Positions 13,318 to 23,915 of a stretch of 64,000 nt of DNA are shown here, one piece after another. Within the stretch, counting starts at the first letter, position 1. The number at the start of each line of letters is the position of its first letter. Source of the stretch: Chrysogorgia sp. JL179-B06 (taxonomy: Eukaryota > Cnidaria > Anthozoa > Scleralcyonacea > Chrysogorgiidae); contig JAYKKM010000438.1 of NCBI GenBank assembly GCA_035772405.1, positions 694,001-758,000 of the forward strand, read 5' to 3'. The translations under genes and the position numbers were made by a program. Under the pieces are notes generated by a model. It worked only from the letters and a program-made list of their open reading frames with translations, did not search any database and had not been told where the DNA came from.

Positions 13318-13440
13318 TACCGTATTTTACGGTTATTGTTAGGGTTATGGTTAGGATTAGAGTTACGGTTGCGGTTAGGGGTAGGGTTAGGGTTAGGATT
13401 AGGGTTAGGATTTGGGTTACGGTTGGGGTTAGGGGTATAA
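13318..13440 (+). repeat. Degenerate interstitial telomere-like TTAGGG array
   Basis: About 20 imperfect units (TTAGGG, TTAGGA, TTACGG, TTGGGG, TTATGG). The degeneracy and position argue against a real telomere. Confidence 0.85.
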
Positions 13441-13519
13441 AAAACAGATGGAAATCCGGTCTAGTGTTACCATGAAGTATATACCAAAAGATAGGACTAA
13501 ACGTTAAACATCACTATCT

Positions 13520-13925
13520 TTGAAGATGTATTCTCCTGCGCGAAAGACTTGGTCGTTTACTTTTCGCAATTAACACTTCATCGTGTATTTTTAACATGGA
13601 ATAAGTCTCGCTTTTTGAATGTAGTTGCCCTACTGAAAATAGCATGGTATATCTTCAAGGGATGGTTATATTTAAAGACGTGTGTTATGAACGTAAAGTT
13701 TAGGAATGGCTTCACATCCCTTCAGAAATGTGTAGGCCGTTTGATGGAGATATATTTCACTACGCAGGGTCTATCTTTTTTTCCCATCAACTTTTATTCA
13801 ATATGGACGACGACGTGCTTTAAAAAGGAAATGTTGGAGTAAGGAAAGACGTCGTAAATTAGCTGATTATAAAACAATGCATTGTTGAAAAAGACGCAAA
13901 CAACAATTGGAAGAAGCCGAAATAA
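13520..13925 (+). pseudogene. Decayed inverted copy of the right-end gene (28765-29200)
   Basis: In shifting frames it contains ARKTWSFTFRN, FECSCPTEN, FIQYGRRR and CWSKERRRKLADYK. The minus-strand gene at 28765-29200 has RRKTWSFLCRN, FECSRVTGN, IIQYGKRQ and LWSKEKSCKLAKYK in the same order. The two copies are in opposite orientation about 15 kb apart. Several stops and frameshifts mean it cannot be functional. Protein function unknown. Confidence 0.6.
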
Positions 13926-13949
13926 CAGTATTATTAAAATGAAACAGTA

Positions 13950-14030
13950 TTATTATTGTAACTTTGTACAATAACTTTGTACAATAACTTATTGTAACTT
14001 TGTACTGTACTTAGTACAGTAGTTGAATTG
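13950..14030. repeat. Short tandem repeat ACTTTGTACAATA
   Basis: GTAACTTTGTACAATAACTTT-type units repeated about three times, ending in the palindrome GTACTGTACTTAGTACAGTA. Confidence 0.7.
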
Positions 14031-14106
14031 TAGACCAATCACAACTTAAAACTATTAACCAATCATAAAATTTGAAAAAAATGATGTTCTTTTATTTAAA
14101 AAAAGA

Positions 14107-14115
14107 GTATAAAAT
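14107..14115 (+). promoter_or_regulatory. TATA box before the exonuclease-like gene
   Basis: GTATAAAAT lies about 31 bp before the ATG at 14146. TATA-like GTATAAA motifs recur before other genes of this element (16750, and 26429-26437 on the minus strand). Confidence 0.5.
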
Positions 14116-14145
14116 ATTTTCCGAACAAAAACACAAAATTTAGTT

Positions 14146-14952
14146 ATGGCATCGTGCGAGGAGTTAACATGTTTGGATTGTCCCTATAATTCAATTAACG
14201 ATTATTCTTTTTAAAAGAATCATCGATACTTTATTTGAAAAAAATTACATATATTGATTGTGAAGCTTTTAATTTAAATAGTCAATGGATTTTTCGTGAA
14301 GTTTCTGTTATTTCTTTAGAAAATGGATATTTTGAATCTTTTCAATGCTACGATTCATCATTACCGGACTTTAAAGATTTGGATTATTCAGAAAGAAAAA
14401 CTATTATTTATCAGAAACGTTTACATGGATTGTATTATTTGAATCATCGATACATCATTTGAAAAAATTACACATATTATTGATTGTGAAACTTTTAATT
14501 TAAATAGTCGATGGAGTTATCGTGAAGTTTCTGTTATTTCTTTAGAAAATGGATATTTTGAATCTTTTCAATGCTACGATTCATCATTACCAGACTTTAA
14601 AGATTTGGATTATTCAGAAAGAAAAACTATTATTTATCAGAAACGTTTACATGGATTGTATTATTTTAATAAAAAACGAGAACATTATTTGGATCAAAAA
14701 GAATTGGTTGATCAAATCAAAAAGATTTATGGATTACACTCGTATGTTTTTGGATATAAAGGAGGAAATCTGGAGACAAGATTATGTGCAAAGCTTAATA
14801 TTTGTTGTGTCAATTTGGAACATTTTAATATTGAAAAATATTCTAAATTAATTGAAATGTATAATATTAAAGAAAAATGTTGTAAATATCATGATTCAGA
14901 CGCTAAACATTGTTTATTGTATGAAATAATGTTTGTTAAGAATGGACGCTGA
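14146..14952 (+). pseudogene. DEDD exonuclease-like protein, broken by an internal duplication
   Basis: Open stretches 14146-14214, 14235-14462 and 14605-14952 read as one gene. The N-terminus has CLDCPYN (CxxC). The motif ITYIDCEAFNL fits exonuclease motif I of the DEDD (RNase T/DnaQ-like) fold, with D and E spaced by one residue. The C-terminal part (HSYVFGYKGG through CCKYHDSDAKHCLLYE) would hold the later acidic and His positions (motif HDSDAKH). A 224-bp segment (14221-14444) is duplicated in tandem (14445-14668); 224 is not a multiple of three, so the frame is lost. The exonuclease assignment rests on weak motifs. Confidence 0.5.
14221..14668. repeat. 224-bp tandem duplication within the exonuclease-like gene
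   Basis: CATCGATAC..TTTGAAAAA starts both units (14221 and 14445). The units are nearly identical, with a handful of substitutions and small indels. Confidence 0.9.
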
Positions 14953-15490
14953 GAATGATGATGTTGATGCCGATCCATCAAGATATATTGATGGTTATTA
15001 CACATGTAGATATATTTGGAGTTTTCTTGATAGTATTTCTACTATGGAATATGGTTTTGAAACTTATACTGTATATTTGAAGATTACTAATGTACATTAT
15101 TCTACCAATTACAATATTAAAATATATGTTTATCTGAAATAAGGTGCAGTGGAATGTGTTACAATACAATTGTTTCAAGAGATAGAGAACGATCTTGTTC
15201 CTGATTGTGTATTAAAACATTTTCAATGTTTATTTTCAACGTATATTAAATATAATTTACTAAAATACCATTTTCTCTATTCTAAAGAACAATTAACAAT
15301 TGGTTAAATAGAAATTTTCCTGGAAAATTTCATTGTTATGATACCTCTTCTCATTATTTTATTTTTTGTATATTTAATGAATAAACGCATTGGAAACAAA
15401 AAGGATTTAGTGTAGCACATTTACGTGCAATACGTAGTTTTTATTTTATAACAATGAGAGATTATATTCATGTTCCCAATGCTAAATAAT
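14942..15490 (+). pseudogene. Unknown element gene with stops
   Basis: Starts MDAENDDVDADPSRY, overlapping the end of the previous frame. It is open for 66 codons to a TAA at 15140, continues in the same frame to about 15307, then in another frame with coding-like runs (AHLRAIRSFYFITMRDYIHVP) to about 15490. Probably one decayed gene. No family recognised. Confidence 0.4.
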
Positions 15491-15722
15491 TTACTCTTAA
15501 ACGACTTGAATTGATTGATAAATAGTGTAAATATTTAAAAGATTTAAAATTTTTTGGAATTTTTTTTCAATAATTTTATTTTTATTTTTAATATCAATAC
15601 ATTCTTATTTTCTCGAAAAATCCACCATAGCGCGGTACCCCATAATGGCGTCGTGGTTGTACTAGCCCTCATTTTTTAGATTTATTTTTTATTGTTTTTA
15701 AGATTCCAACACATTTATTCAT

Positions 15723-15850
15723 TTATTTAATGATATTTTTACCTAATGCATTAGTTATTTTTATATCACCACGTTGTTTTTTAATATCATTAAAAACACC
15801 ACCTCTTTGTTTTTTTCCTTTAAACCCTTTACCCAATAATTTTACATATC
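15723..15850 (-). pseudogene. Fragment of a basic Gly-rich pX-like peptide
   Basis: The minus-strand open end reads GKGFKGKKQRGGVFNDIKKQ and continues to a stop at 15723. The KKQRGG/KQKGGF pattern matches the gene at 27826-28136. Short basic proteins of this type occur in Polinton/adintovirus-like elements beside the capsid genes; that comparison is from general knowledge. The N-terminal part is not recoverable. Confidence 0.4.
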
Positions 15851-15878
15851 TTCTACATTTTTAACAACCCATTGTAAT

Positions 15879-16433
15879 TTATCGTTTTTTTCTTTTCCAA
15901 TAGTTCGATCCATAATCGGCAAGAATTTCTTCATGAGGATTTATACGTTTTGAACTTTCTAAAAAGTTTATTTTATTTTTTGTCAAATAGGAATTATTTT
16001 TATATTTTGACCCTCTTTTTCCATCATTTCCAAAACGAGCTGCAGAATAAGTACTTAAATCAGCGTACAAACAATTGTTCGCATTTTCACATATACTATA
16101 GTTGGCATTCACATCTATACCGTATTTACGATTTAATCCTGCTTGATTTGTTTTTCGACCGGTGTATTCGATAATTGTATTTTTTGGATTAAATTGATTT
16201 TTCCACGCGAACATTCCCTTTCCTGCATTTGGAATAGTTGATTTTTTTACACGTAAGTTATCTTCTTTAGCTAAATGGATCCAACATTTTGGGGTATGCG
16301 CTGTACGTTTACGACATCTTATTCTTTTTATAGTATTACTTTTACATTGAAGAACATTACGTATACTTTGCGATTTATTAACAATACGTGAGTTATCACT
16401 TCGTTTTTTACTAGCTGATTTTATTTTAACCAT
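15879..16433 (-). CDS. SET-domain protein (putative lysine methyltransferase), intact
   Basis: A 184-aa protein. The first ATG in frame is at 16433; the frame extends upstream only through non-ATG codons. The first 50 residues are basic with four Cys. The SET domain follows: GKGMFA at 71-76 (SAM-binding loop), IIEYTGR at 87-93, ARFGND at 132-137 (the slot of the RFxNHS pseudoknot strand) and EEILADYGSNYW at 168-179 (the EEL..DY motif with catalytic Tyr). There are no pre- or post-SET zinc clusters. The compact size resembles virally encoded SET proteins, which methylate histone tails in known cases. It is one of very few undamaged genes in this element. A TATA-like stretch lies at about 16450-16460. 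Missing His in the NHS slot could lower activity. Confidence 0.8.
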   Translation of the reverse strand: MVKIKSASKKRSDNSRIVNKSQSIRNVLQCKSNTIKRIRCRKRTAHTPKCWIHLAKEDNLRVKKSTIPNAGKGMFAWKNQFNPKNTIIEYTGRKTNQAGLNRKYGIDVNANYSICENANNCLYADLSTYSAARFGNDGKRGSKYKNNSYLTKNKINFLESSKRINPHEEILADYGSNYWKRKKR

Positions 16434-16488
16434 AATTAAATATACACTCAATTTTATATATGAAATAGATGAAGATAATTGATTTTTT

Positions 16489-16689
16489 TTAATCTTCTAA
16501 TCTTTCTTGTATTACTAAATAATTAATATAAATTATTTTCTCATCATCTTCTGTAAAATTTAATACACATTCACGAAATATTTCTGGTGAAAATAAAACA
16601 CAATCATCATTATCTAAAACTTCATAAGCTATATAAGGTTTGTTATTTTTATCTTTAAAATAAATTTCTATATGAATAGTTTCACTCAT
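16489..16689 (-). CDS. Small hypothetical protein upstream of the SET gene
   Basis: 66 codons from the internal ATG at 16689 (MSETIHIEIYFKDKNN). Reading from 16749 is possible but would overlap the divergent TATA motif. Acidic near the C-terminus (NFTEDDEK). It lies about 55 bp upstream of the SET gene on the same strand. No family recognised. Confidence 0.4.
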   Translation of the reverse strand: MSETIHIEIYFKDKNNKPYIAYEVLDNDDCVLFSPEIFRECVLNFTEDDEKIIYINYLVIQERLED

Positions 16690-16749
16690 TTTTTTTAGAA
16701 AATATGGGTTTTTCCGTGGAGATAAACCGTTCGTGACATTTATGTGCAT

Positions 16750-16758
16750 TAGTATAAA
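16750..16758 (+). promoter_or_regulatory. TATA-like motif of a divergent promoter
   Basis: GTATAAAAG between the leftward SET/small-ORF pair and the rightward gene at 16874. Confidence 0.4.
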
Positions 16759-16873
16759 AGATTCGGATCATATTAATACACGGGATCGTGTTGATGGCGA
16801 AGGAAAGGGAAAAAATAATTTAAAAACCTATCATGTTTCTTGTTTTAGAAATAAAAAAAAGAAAAAGCCAATA

Positions 16874-17469
16874 ATGGAGAATCAACAGAAGAAATTTAAA
16901 TATAATAAAAAAGAGATAGAACATTTAGTAAGTTTGTCTGAAACTCAAAAAAAATTCTCAAACAAATGAGGATAACCTTATTAGCGTTGAGAAAATAGAT
17001 GAAAAAGAAAAAGAAAAAGGAAAGTTTAAAGTGCTTGAACAAACTTTCTCAATATCTATTGCTCGTAAAGCGGATGTTAATTTTATAGCTTTTATACAAT
17101 CGTTGACATTACTTTTTACTTATTTGATTAATTATGCACGGACAAGTGCAATAAATAATGACGATTAAGTACGATTTATTTTTAGTCATGCCCCTAAGAG
17201 TTTTTTTTCTACAGCTGTAATGAAATTAAGTGATGTCAATGTAAAATCTTTTTTAAATATTTTTGAAAAACTAACGCAAAGTAATCAGGAAATGATAGCT
17301 GACGGGTGGAAATCTACAATAGTTATTCAAACTTTTCCATCTGGAATATCAACTAAAAATTTATCAAGTAACAAAACAAAATCCTTTACTTAGGATAAAA
17401 TGTTTTTACAATAGATTAAATAAAGCAAATGAAAATGATAGTGGAGGGGGTAAAGTAAATAAATATTAA
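16874..17469 (+). pseudogene. Possible N-terminal region of a viral-type DNA polymerase B, broken
   Basis: MENQQKKFKYNKKE starts the frame, which shifts near 16968. A frame with one TAA (17167) follows to about 17392, then shifts again to end NDSGGGKVNKY and a stop at 17469. The middle has LTLLFTYLINYARTS, VRFIFSHAP and FLNIFEKLTQSNQEM. This hydrophobic-plus-EK-QSN arrangement resembles, from memory, the region preceding protein-primed DNA polymerases in cnidarian elements. No polymerase motif (such as YxDTDS) is present, and the downstream part is replaced by the minisatellite. The assignment is tentative. Confidence 0.35.
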
Positions 17470-19460
17470 CCATCTTCTTCACCAGCTTCTTCTTCTTCAC
17501 CAGCTTCTTCTTCTTCACCACCTTCTTCAACACCTTCTTCTTCTTCACCACCTTCTTCACCACCTTCTTCTTCACCACCTTCTTCTTCTTCACCACCATC
17601 TTCTTCTTCACCACCTTCTTCTTCTTCACCACCTTCTTCTTCTTCACCAACTTCTTCTTCTTCACCGCCTTCTTCATCTTCACCACCTTTTTCTTCTTCA
17701 CCACCTTCTTTTACTTCACGACCTTCTTCGTCTTCACCATCTTCTTCTTCACCACCTACTTTTTCTTCACTACCTTCTTCTTGTTCACCACCTTCTTCTT
17801 CTTCATCACCTTCTTCTTCTTCACCACCGTCCTCTTCTTCACCACCTTCTTCTTCTTCTTCACCATCTTCTTATTCTTCACCACCTTCTTCTTCTTCACC
17901 ACCTTCTTCTTCTTCACCACCTTCTTCTTCTTCACCATCTTCTTCACCACCATCTTCTTCTTCACCACCTTCTTCACCACCTTCTTCTTCTTCACCAACT
18001 TCTTCTTCACCACCTTCTTCACCACCTTCTTCACCACATTCTTCACCACCTTCTTCACTACCTTCTGCGCGACCTTCTTCACCACCTTCTTATTCTTTAC
18101 CACCTTCTTCACCACCTTCTTCTTCTTCACCACCTTCTTCACCAACTTCTTCACCACCTTCTTCACCACCTTCTTCTTCTTAACCACCTTCTTAACCACC
18201 TTCTTCTTCTTCTTCACCACCTTCTTCTTCTTCACCACCTTCTTCTTCTTCACCACCTTCTTCACCACCTTCTTCTTCACCACCTTCTTCTTCTTCACCA
18301 CCTTCTTCTTCTTCACCACCTTCTTCTTCTTCACCACCTTCTTCTTCTTCACCAGCTTCTTCTTCTTCACCACCTTCTTCTTCTTCACCACCTTCTTCTT
18401 CTTCACCACCTTCTTCTTCTTCACCACCTTCTTCTTCACCACCACCTTCTTCTTCATCACCACCTTCTTCTTCTTCACCACCTTCTTCTTCACCACCTTC
18501 TACTTCTTCTTCACCACCTTCTTCTTCGTCACCTTCTTCTTCACCACCTTCTTCTTTATCACCTTGTTCCTCACCACCTTCTTCTTCACCATCGTCTTCT
18601 TCACCACCTTCTTCTTCACCACTTTCTTCTTCTCCACCTTCTTCTTCTTCACCACCACATTCTTCTTCTTCACCACCTTCTTCTTCTTCACCACCTTCTT
18701 CTTCACCACCTTCTACTTCTTCTTCACCACCTTCTTCTTCATCACCTTCTTCTTCACCACCTTCTTCTTTATCACCTTGTTCCTCACCACCTTCTTCTTC
18801 ACCATCTTCTTCTTCACCACCTTCTTCTTCATCACCTTGTTCCTCACCACCTTCTTCTTCATCACCTTCTTCTTCTCCACCTTCTTCTTCTTCACCACCA
18901 CATTCTTCTTCTTCACCACCTTCTTCTTCTTCACCACCTTCTTCTTCACCACCTTCTTCTTTACCACCTTCTTCTTCACCACCTTCTTCTTCACCACCAC
19001 CTTCTTCTTCTTCACCACCTTCTTCACCACCTTCTTCTTCTTCACCACCTTCTTCTTCATCACCTTCTACTTCACCACCTTCTTCTTCATCACCTTGTTC
19101 CTCACCACCTTCTTCTTCACCATCTTCTTCTTCACCACCTTCTTCTTCGTCCTCACCTTCTTCTTCTTCACCACCTTCTTCACCACCTTCTTCTTCTTCT
19201 TCTTCACCACCTTCTTCTTCACCACCTTCTTCTTCTTCACCACCACATTATTCTTCTTCACCACCTTCTTCTTCTTCTTCTTCTTCTTCACCTTCTTCTT
19301 CTTCACCACCTTCTTCTTCTTCACCACCCTCTTCCTCACCATCTTCTTCTTCTTCACCACCTTCTTCTTCTTCACCACCTTCTTCTTCACCACCTTCTTC
19401 TTCGCCACATTATTCTTCACCACCTTCTTCTTCACCACCTTCTTATTCACCACCTTCTCA
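17467..19460. repeat. 2-kb minisatellite of CACCACCTTCTTCTTCTT-type units
   Basis: Units of 12, 15 or 18 bp made of CACCAC and variable CTT runs. Almost all length changes are multiples of three, so several frames stay open: Thr/Phe or Ser/Pro on the plus strand, Gly/Glu, Val/Lys or Trp/Arg on the minus strand. The longest plus-strand frame runs 17781-19532. Neither strand has a start in a credible context, so I do not call a protein. A Gly-Glu-rich reading on the minus strand cannot be excluded. Confidence 0.9.
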
Positions 19461-19469
19461 GCCGGTACC

Positions 19470-20522
19470 AACCATCATATCTGCAGAAGTCTGTACGAAA
19501 CTTCTTCAACGAGTCTTTATCTTCGGGAATAGTTCCATCTGACTGGAAAGATGCTTATATCACTCCGGTTGCTAAAATTCAACCCTTCTATTGTGAAGAC
19601 GAACTCCGTCCCATAGCTCCAACAGTATGTTTGACAACGATTCTCGAAGATTTCGTGGTTAAGTGGATGATGGAAGACGTTAACCACAACATAGATCCCA
19701 AGCAGTTTGGTAGCCTAAAGGGTTCATCTACATGCTATTGTCTTCTAGACATGGTCAACAACTGATTGCATACTCTCGACGCCCCTTCACACTATCTTAG
19801 AGTGTGCTTCCTTGACTTTAGTAAAGAATTTGACCGAATAAGCCACAACTTGTTAATCGAGAAACTGATATCTATAGGGGTTAGGATATGTCTTATCCCG
19901 TGGATTTGTAACTTTCTCTCTGACAGACGTCAGTCGGTCAAGATTAATGGAGTTCAATCTGATTGGGTACGCGTAAATGGTGGTGTCCCCCAGGGAACCA
20001 AGTTAGGCCCGATATTATTCCTTATCATGATCAATGACCTTGAGTTGAAGTCTCTAAGAACAAGTCACTGGAAGTACGTTGACGATGTCACAATTTCCGA
20101 GTCTCTATCTGTTCACGATCAGTCGACTCTACAGTCTGACTTGGACGAGATTCAACAATGGGCAGAGAGCAATAATATGCGATTGAACGTTAAGAAATGT
20201 AAGGAAATGACGATTAATTTCATTCCCAAGAGTTCGGATATTTCCCCTCTATACATCATTGGGAAACCACTGGATGTTGTATCATCATTCAAGGTCCTTG
20301 GTGTAACCCTCAACGTGGCCTGTGCAATAAGGACTGTGTTTCTCTTCCAAAGTGTCGGACTGATCGATATAAACGTAGTTTTATCCCCACCATGTCTTAT
20401 GATGCAATGTCCAAGCGATAGTTTTACCTTGTATATATATTAATAACTTTTGTAAACGCCGAAATATTGTATTTTTTATATCATCTTATATTCGTGTACA
20501 TAGTCCTTCATTAGTTGCTGGT

Positions 20523-20526
<4 letters not shown>
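19470..20526 (+). pseudogene. 5'-truncated CR1-type LINE, reverse transcriptase remnant (LINE 1)
   Basis: In one frame from about 19502 it shows FFNESLSSGIVPSDWK, LRVCFLDFSKEFDRI, GGVPQGTKLGPILFL and the active-site YVDD, each aligning with the intact LINE at 40437-44085. One in-frame TGA lies near 19764. After LGVTLN (about 20312) an internal deletion joins to the terminal RTDRYKRSF block in another frame, then the 3' UTR. The 5' side abuts the minisatellite. Dead copy of the same family as the intact LINE. Confidence 0.85.

Positions 20527-20562
<36 letters not shown>
20527..20562. repeat. Poly(T) run
   Basis: About 36 T residues between LINE 1 and the start of LINE 2. Confidence 0.95.
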
Positions 20563-20563
<1 letters not shown>

Positions 20564-20573
20564 TAAATTCAAC

Positions 20574-21872
20574 ATGGCGGTCGGGTGTCTTGCATCGATG
20601 CTTAGGTCCTTGTTCATTTTATGGCTCATGAGCTCTGTGATACTATACCAAACTCCAACAAAATGTTCAAATAACATTGTCAACTCGTATTTTGTTGCTT
20701 GTTGCTTACATGTAAAGACTTATCCAAGTCGTAATTGTGGATTGCCTCGTCACGCTAAGAAATCCAAAGTTCCTTCGAATTTGAAAGTTAAAGCTGGTAT
20801 TTGTTTAACCAAGATGTTCTTTTCTGCATCGTTCTTGATACTTTTGGCAAATGATGTCAACCTCAATCCTGGTCCAGTGAAGGATCCTTTCTCCATGTGC
20901 TCTAAATCTTGTCGACTCAATCAAAAGGCAATTCAATGTGACGAATGTGACTCTTGGTACCATGCAAAATGTGTGGAAATCAAAGCAAAGGAATATTTTG
21001 ATATGTGTAGACCTAGTGCAAATTGGTCTTGTCATAAGTGCTTGTTCCCGGGATTTGATAGTTCTCAAAGTTCAAGCGAGACTATTCGGCCTCAATGTGA
21101 TTCCTTTACTGAAAGTATGCCAAAATTGCTTCGTGGTCTAAAGGTCGGTCACCTGAATGTAAATCGACTTTACAACAAGCTTGATCAAATTAAAGACTTT
21201 ATTTATGGTTTACAACTAGATGTGATTGGGATTTCTGAAACATGGTTAACGGCAAATGTTCTCGATGAAGAGATTTTTCTTCAGGATCATTCGGTAATTC
21301 GAAGAGATCGCCAGAGTTCCTCTAAAACTCAAGGTGGAGGCTTGGTTGTTTATGTGAAAAGTGGCATAAACTTCAAGGTGAGAGATGAACTAACGAGCAC
21401 ATCTGCGGAAGCTATCTGGATCGAAATAATGCATCCAAAGAGCAAACCTTTACTCATTGGCAATTTCTACAGACCACCTGATGCAGACCTGAATATTTTT
21501 ATTACTGAAATCGAAAACAGTCTGCAGGATCTCGATTTGACAAGGTATGAAATTGCCCTTTTGGGAGATTTTAATATCGACATGTGTACTAGATCAAAGA
21601 CTGGTGGAAATCGCCAAAAGTTTTGCTCTTTTTTGTTGGCAAATGATCTTGCACAGATAATAGATACACCAACAAGAGTATGTGAAATCTCAAGAACTCT
21701 TATTGATCTGATTTGTGTAAATAACAGACACAGAGTTGTCCAAACTGAAGTCATTTCAAACTCTATCAGTGACCATAGTTTTGTTGTCTGTGTTTTTAAA
21801 AGTGGTGTTCGAAAGTTTCCCCCACGGACGGTAGAATCAAGATTTAAGAAATGTCCCCTGGGATATAATTAA
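20574..21872 (+). pseudogene. LINE 2 N-terminal half: 2A-like, PHD finger, endonuclease
   Basis: 432 codons. The hydrophobic segment before NDVNLNPGP could serve as a signal sequence; N-terminal 2A-like peptides are known in CR1-type LINEs. The canonical form is DxExNPGP and here the Glu is Asn, so ribosome skipping is uncertain. The PHD finger spans about residues 104-160. The AP-endonuclease domain covers about residues 190-420 with its catalytic Glu, Asp, Asn and His motifs present. Truncated relative to the RT by a frameshift. Confidence 0.8.
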
Positions 21873-22217
21873 TTCAGTTGAATCAATTGACGATGCTGTT
21901 TTCCTTTGGGAAAAGCTCTTTTGTGAGATTGCTGACCAACACGCACCCATAAAAAAGAAAAGAATAAAAGGGTACAATGCACCTTGGACTAACAATAAAC
22001 TACTAGAATTACGTCGTGATCGCGATTACCATCTACGTAAAGCACGTCAATCAAATAGCTCATACCACTGGCAAATGTATAAAAAAATTCGAAATTATGC
22101 AAATCGAGAGGATCGTCGCGTAAAATCAGAATATTTTTGCAAATTAATTGAGGAAGCAAATCTGATGGAAACCGAATGTGAAAAAGCCTTAAACAAGTAC
22201 TACCTTCAAAAAAGCTG

Positions 22218-23915
22218 ACTGATATTGCTGGAATCACCTGTAAAAAAACCAAAAAGCTTTATACCAGCCCTAAGCAAATTGTTGATCTTCTAAATAATCA
22301 CTTTGCCACAATTGGCAAGAGATTAGCCAAATGTTTTTCTGCACAAGGATCACAACATTTATTTATACCGAAAACCGATGCCATTTTCTCACTTGACGGT
22401 GTCAGCATTGAATTTATTAAGAATCAATTACAGAAGTTGAACACGAATAAAGCGACTGGTCTTGACAAAGTGAGTGCTAGACTCTTAAAAGATGCAACCG
22501 AAGTAATGGCTCCCATATTCCAGAGTTTTTTTAACATGTCTATTCAACAGCAGTGTTTTCCAAGCAATTGGAAATCAGCCAAGATTAGAGCTCTTCATAA
22601 AGGCGGTGACACAAGTAGCTGTGATAATTATCGACCTATATCAATCCTACCGACAGTGAGTAAAATTTTTGAACGCGCAATCCATTTTCAGCTGTACGAT
22701 TTTTTGCAAAATTATAACCTTCTTTATCCATGTCAATATGGGTTCCGACGATCACTATCGACAGCCAATGCTTTGTTGCATTTGTGCGATGACATCCTTG
22801 ACAATATGGATAAAAGTAAAGTTACCGGAGCCATATACCTTGATTTAAAAAAGGCGTTTGATACGATAGACCATACTATTCTCCTTAAGAAATTAGCAGC
22901 CTATGGTATTGACTCCCATGCACAGTTATGGTTTAAATCGTATCTTAAAAATCGTTTGCAGCGAACGTTTCTGGGGAATACTACCAACATTTACTGTTCT
23001 GGGCGACGAGATGTTCCTCAAGGTTCAGTGTTGGGGCCCTTGTTGTTCATGGTTTATGTTAATGATTTACCAGAAACAATAAATCATAGTAAAACATTAC
23101 TCTTTGCTGATGATGCTGTGATGTACACTACAGCTCCCACAGCTTGCAAGCTTCAAGAATTATTAAATCAAGACCTAGCTCGCGTAAAAGATTGGCTTAA
23201 CAAACATAAGTTAACTCTTAACATATTAAAATCAAAATTTATGATTCTTGGAGGATCAAAGCGATTAAATTCTTTTGGTAAAATATCGCTTCATGTTGAA
23301 GAAGATGAGCTCTCACAAGTTCCTTCATATAAATATCTTGGTGTGATTATAAATGAAAACCTATCTTGGGTGGATCATATTGAAGTTCTTCGCAAAAAAA
23401 TTACGCAGAGACTTGGTATGCTGCACCGTATAAAGCATCTCTTACCACAATTTCATAGGAAAACTATTTTTAACACTCTTATTCTCCCTTTATTCGACTA
23501 TGGAAATCTAACATGGGGCGATAGAAACAATAAGACCCTAATGAATATTCTACAATTATTACAGAACAAAGGAGCAAAACTAATCCTTGTTCTTCCGAAA
23601 AGATCATCCAGTTCTGAAGCCTTGAAACTATTAAACTGGAAACCACTTTATGAGCGGCGTAAATTTCATCGATGCAGTTTTGTTTTTAACTCAATGTACC
23701 AAGAAGGAAATTTACATCAATTTCAAAATTTGCGTGGATGTGATATTCATGACCATAATACACGCCAGCGGGACCAATTTAGGGTACCTGCTTGTAAAAC
23801 GAACTGGGGTATGCAAAAATCCAGTTGTTTTTTTATTACCGAGTGGAACGATTGCAATTTTAACATTGATCATACTTTTAGTTATTCTAAATTCAAATAT
23901 GTATATTTTAAGTAA
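22218..23915 (+). pseudogene. LINE 2 reverse transcriptase half
   Basis: Open from about 22218 to 23915 (the first ATG is at 22437). It holds RT motifs in order, ending with FADDAVMY, then the thumb (YKYLGVIINENLSW) and a C-terminal LPLFDYGNLTWGDR. The active site is intact but no start codon connects it to the endonuclease. Confidence 0.85.

Noticed and set aside
13318..13440. A real chromosome end or telomere
   Set aside because: The repeats are degenerate and flanked on both sides by element sequence.
17781..19532. 583-codon Thr/Phe frame and several long Lys/Val frames
   Set aside because: They merely read the CACCAC/CTT minisatellite; multiple frames are open for the same reason and none has a credible start or domain.
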